From: Streptomyces sp.
GTDB taxonomy: Bacteria > Actinomycetota > Actinomycetes > Streptomycetales > Streptomycetaceae
Direction: 5' to 3'
Length of the DNA: 64,000 nt
Assembly (NCBI RefSeq): GCF_031181555.1
Contig: NZ_JAPSKQ010000006.1
Location: 1 to 64,000 of the forward strand
The position numbers and the translations under genes are program-made. Below the pieces are notes generated by a model. The model was not told the DNA's origin, did not search any database, and saw nothing but the letters and a program-made list of their open reading frames with translations. Shown piece by piece: positions 61,663 through 64,000 of the stretch (positions are counted from its first letter, which is position 1; every line of letters begins with the position of its first letter).

Positions 61663-63078
61663 TCAGCGCAAGGTCGCGCTGACGGTCTTCAGCTGCGCGT
61701 ACTCGTGCAGGGCGGCAAGGCCCTTCTCCCGCCCGTAACCGCTGCGCTTGTAGCCGCCGAAGGGCGTCTCCACGGTCAACGGCCCGCCGTTCACCGCGAC
61801 CTGCCCCGCCTCGATGCGCTCGGCGAGCCGCAGGCCGCGTGCCAGGTCTCCGCTCCACACCGCGGCCACCAGCCCGTACTCGGTGTCGTTGGCCAGCTCG
61901 AGAGCCCCGTCCTCGTCCTCGAAGGGCACGGTGACGAGGACGGGACCGAACACCTCCTCGCGGGCGACGGGTGCGTCCGGATCGACCCGGGCGAACACCG
62001 TGGGCCGTACGTACAGGCCGCGTGCTGCTGAGCCCTCCTCGTACGGACCGCCACCGGTGGCGGGCGGGACCGGCGCGTCCGCGAGGAGGTCCAGCACCTT
62101 CCGGTACTGCGCTTCGGTGATGAGCGGCCCGAAGTCCACACCGGGCCGCAGTCCGGCAACCGCCGTGACGACCCGATCGACCACCTCGTCGTGGACCGAC
62201 TCCTCCACCAGCAGCCTCGTGGTGGCCGAGCACACCTGACCGGAGTTGGCCGTCAGCGCCGTCACGGCCGCGGCGACCGCACCGTCCAGGTCGGCATCCG
62301 CGAACACCACCAGCGGTGACTTCCCGCCCAGCTCCAGGGTCAGCGGCAGCAGGCGACCGCCCGCCACTCCCGCCAGGTAGCGTCCGGTGGCCACGGATCC
62401 GGTGAAAGCGAGCCTCCGTATCCCCGGGTGGGCGGCCAGCGCCTCGCCCGCCTCGGGGCCGGTGCCGGTGATCACGTTCAGCACCCCGGCCGGCAGTCCC
62501 GCCTCCGCGGCGAGTCCGGCCAGCCGCAGGGTCGACACGGAGGTGAACTCCGAGGGCTTGATCACCACCGCGTTGCCCATCGCCAGCGCGGGGGCGAGCG
62601 CCCGGCAGGCCTGGTTGAGCGGCAGGTTCCAGGGAGTGATCACCCCGACGACGCCGTACGGCTCGTAGCGCGTGTAGGTGTGGACCCCGGCCCCCTGCTC
62701 GATCACCTGCCCCTGGCCGGCCGCCCGCACGACGCCCGCGTAGTAGCGGAAGTACGCCGCGGACGTCTCCACCTCCAGCCGCAGCTGTGCCAGGACCTTG
62801 CCCGTGCAGGCCCGCTCCAGCTCCATGAGCGTCTCCGCGTCGGCCTCGACGGCGTCCGCGATGCGGTGCAGCACCGCGGCGCGCTCCGCCGGTGAGCGGT
62901 GGGCCCAGGCGTGCCGGGCGTTCTCGGCCGCCACCACCGCCCGTGCCACGTCGGCCGGGCTTCCCGCGGCGATCTCGTCACCCGGCTTCCCGGTGGCCGG
63001 ATCCAGCGTCGGCAGCCAGGCGCGTCCCTCCGGGGGCGTGTGCCGTCCGTCGATCCAGTGGTCGTGACGTATCGCCAA
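61663..63078 (-). CDS. aldehyde dehydrogenase
   Basis: A 471-residue ALDH. TTG 63078 is favoured because GGAGG stands 7 bases upstream; a TTG 15 bases earlier is possible. The catalytic cysteine is Cys283 in NSGQVCSATTR and the base is in LELGGKSPLV. TPWNLPLNQACRAL, EEVFGPVLVT and PFGGYKRSGYGRE are present. It heads the ALDH-CMD-dehydrogenase operon, divergent from a further dehydrogenase gene, with operator copy F between. It is not closely similar to the ALDH at 49972, so the two probably act on different aldehydes. Confidence 0.93.
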   Translation of the reverse strand: MAIRHDHWIDGRHTPPEGRAWLPTLDPATGKPGDEIAAGSPADVARAVVAAENARHAWAHRSPAERAAVLHRIADAVEADAETLMELERACTGKVLAQLRLEVETSAAYFRYYAGVVRAAGQGQVIEQGAGVHTYTRYEPYGVVGVITPWNLPLNQACRALAPALAMGNAVVIKPSEFTSVSTLRLAGLAAEAGLPAGVLNVITGTGPEAGEALAAHPGIRRLAFTGSVATGRYLAGVAGGRLLPLTLELGGKSPLVVFADADLDGAVAAAVTALTANSGQVCSATTRLLVEESVHDEVVDRVVTAVAGLRPGVDFGPLITEAQYRKVLDLLADAPVPPATGGGPYEEGSAARGLYVRPTVFARVDPDAPVAREEVFGPVLVTVPFEDEDGALELANDTEYGLVAAVWSGDLARGLRLAERIEAGQVAVNGGPLTVETPFGGYKRSGYGREKGLAALHEYAQLKTVSATLR

Positions 63079-63117
63079 GGCCGACCTCCACAAGTGAGAG
63101 TTGTGCTAACGATAACT

Positions 63118-63132
63118 GAGAATGGCATTTCC
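63118..63132. promoter_or_regulatory. TetR-type operator, copy F (degenerate)
   Basis: GAGAAT-GGC-ATTTCC has a perfect left arm and a right arm matching at four of six positions, the same kind of degeneracy as copy D. It lies between the divergent ALDH and dehydrogenase genes, 39 bases before the ALDH start. Confidence 0.5.
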
Positions 63133-63175
63133 GAAAGAGGCTGGTGCGCGGAGAGCGCGAAAGGCGGAGGTCGTT

Positions 63176-63979
63176 ATGGAGCTGGGTTTCGTAGGCGCGG
63201 GGCGAATGGGCCGTCCCATGGTGCGGCGGCTCGTCGGGGCCGGGCACCGGGTGCGCGTGTACGCCCGTGACTCCGGGGTGCGGGAGGCTCTCGCCCGCGA
63301 CGGGGCGGAGCCGGTCGCCTCGCTCACCTCCGCGGTGCGCGGAGTGGACGCCTTGTTCGTCTGCGTGCTCACGGACGCCCAGGTGCGGGAGGTGTGCTTC
63401 GACGGGGCGTTGCTCCCGGCGCTCCCCGGCGGGTCGGTGCTCGCCGTGCACACCACCGGTGACCCGCGTACGGTCCGTGCGCTGGCCGACCGGGGCGCCG
63501 ACGTCGTGGACGTGCCCGTCAGCGGCGGCCCCCACGACGTCGAGGCCGGCCGCCTGACCGTCTTCGCCGGGGGAGAGCGGCATGCGGTGGAGCGGGTGCT
63601 GCCCGCGCTGAACGCCTACGCCGACCCGGTTCTGCATGTCGGCGGGCTCGGTGCAGGACAGAGCGTGAAGCTGCTCAACAATGCGGTGTTCGCTGCCCAG
63701 TTGGGTTTGCTCGCGCAGGCGGCGCGGCTCGGGGAGCGGCTCGGCGTCGAGGAGGGTGTGCTGCTCGACGCGCTGTCGCACGGCAGCGCGTCGAGCAACG
63801 CGTCGATGGTGTCCGCCGCGCGGGGAGGAGTGGGCGGGCTGGCCGTCAGCGCCGGAGCCTTCCTCCGCAAGGACCTCGCGGTGGTCGCGGGCCTGGCCGG
63901 GGAACTGGGGCTGTCGCTCGGCCCGATGGAGCCCGCGGTACGGACTCTGGGGGGACTGCTCCCCGTCGACGGCGGCTGA
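63176..63979 (+). CDS. 3-hydroxyisobutyrate dehydrogenase-like NAD(P)-dependent oxidoreductase
   Basis: A 267-residue dehydrogenase from ATG 63176 behind GGAGG; an ATG at 63122 lies on the putative operator and is less likely. It has LGFVGAGRMGRPMVRRLV, DVPVSGGPHDVEAGRL and GQSVKLLNNAVFAAQLGL, with the catalytic lysine. It is clearly paralogous to the protein at 58777. It is divergent from the ALDH operon and ends 21 bases before the window edge. The substrate is probably a branched or short 3-hydroxyacid. Confidence 0.9.
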   Translation: MELGFVGAGRMGRPMVRRLVGAGHRVRVYARDSGVREALARDGAEPVASLTSAVRGVDALFVCVLTDAQVREVCFDGALLPALPGGSVLAVHTTGDPRTVRALADRGADVVDVPVSGGPHDVEAGRLTVFAGGERHAVERVLPALNAYADPVLHVGGLGAGQSVKLLNNAVFAAQLGLLAQAARLGERLGVEEGVLLDALSHGSASSNASMVSAARGGVGGLAVSAGAFLRKDLAVVAGLAGELGLSLGPMEPAVRTLGGLLPVDGG

Positions 63980-64000
63980 CGGCTCGGGCGGGAGCGATGG

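Overview
The window reads as chromosomal DNA of a Streptomyces or close relative. GC is very high, third codon positions are strongly G/C, GTG and TTG starts are common, and many genes overlap by four bases (ATGA, GTGA or TTGA), which implies translational coupling. I see no rRNA, tRNA, CRISPR array, phage or conjugation genes. The only mobile DNA is two decayed insertion-sequence remnants at about 44.1-45.1 kb.

Layout. (1) 1-14.2 kb, minus strand: a glycoside uptake and hydrolysis operon. It runs from a family 5 solute-binding lipoprotein through an Opp/Dpp-type ABC transporter (with a fused permease-ATPase), a GH1 beta-glucosidase, an MFS carrier, a GH2 beta-galactosidase-like enzyme and a GH3 beta-glucosidase to a GH78 alpha-L-rhamnosidase cut by the window start. 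None of the glycosidases has a signal peptide, so intact glycosides are probably imported and trimmed inside the cell. (2) 14.6-22.4 kb: a TetR regulator, an MMPL exporter, a two-component pair, and a TetR plus tannase-like hydrolase unit. (3) 22.5-42.3 kb: a CoA-thioester catabolic region. Its core is a ten-gene minus-strand operon (35369 down to 25718) with an acyl-CoA synthetase, acyl-CoA dehydrogenases, enoyl-CoA hydratases, a CoA-transferase, a thiolase and an SDR. Beside it are an ACAD-SDR-GntR operon and a TetR gene divergent from a second ACAD pair plus hydratase. (4) 42.3-45.2 kb: a decay zone with a beta-propeller pseudogene carrying two in-frame TAG codons and IS630- and IS110-type remnants. 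(5) 45.3-64 kb: a secreted glycosidase-like protein, then two divergent operons. One has a TauD-type dioxygenase, an SDR and a CMD-family protein. The other has an SDR, ALDH, CoA-transferase, solute-binding lipoprotein, ferredoxin, P450, a DUF35-thiolase-like fusion, a hydrolase, a DoxX protein and a 3-hydroxyisobutyrate-dehydrogenase-like protein. A further ALDH, CMD and two more such dehydrogenases follow.

Regulatory logic. Two operator families tie regions 3-5 together. A GAGAAT-N3-ATTCTC palindrome occurs at six places (35424, 39373, 42876, 49069, 49205, 63118). The longest and only fully symmetric 19-bp copy lies between the TetR gene at 38464-39282 and its divergent operon, so that TetR is the natural candidate to bind all six. 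A GGT-N3-ACC element (35387, 35408, 38341), typical of FadR-type GntR regulators, lies in front of the ten-gene operon and of the operon that encodes the GntR protein.

Taken together, the window looks like a system for taking up a rhamnose-, glucose- and galactose-bearing natural product, removing its sugars, and degrading the rest by P450 oxidation, CoA activation, beta-oxidation and a retro-aldol step. Paired ACADs and a DUF35-thiolase-like protein resemble enzymes of steroid or isoprenoid side-chain degradation, but no known steroid ring-opening genes are present. A saponin or steroidal glycoalkaloid is my favoured substrate hypothesis. It is an inference, and the sugar operon does not visibly share the operators of the CoA region.
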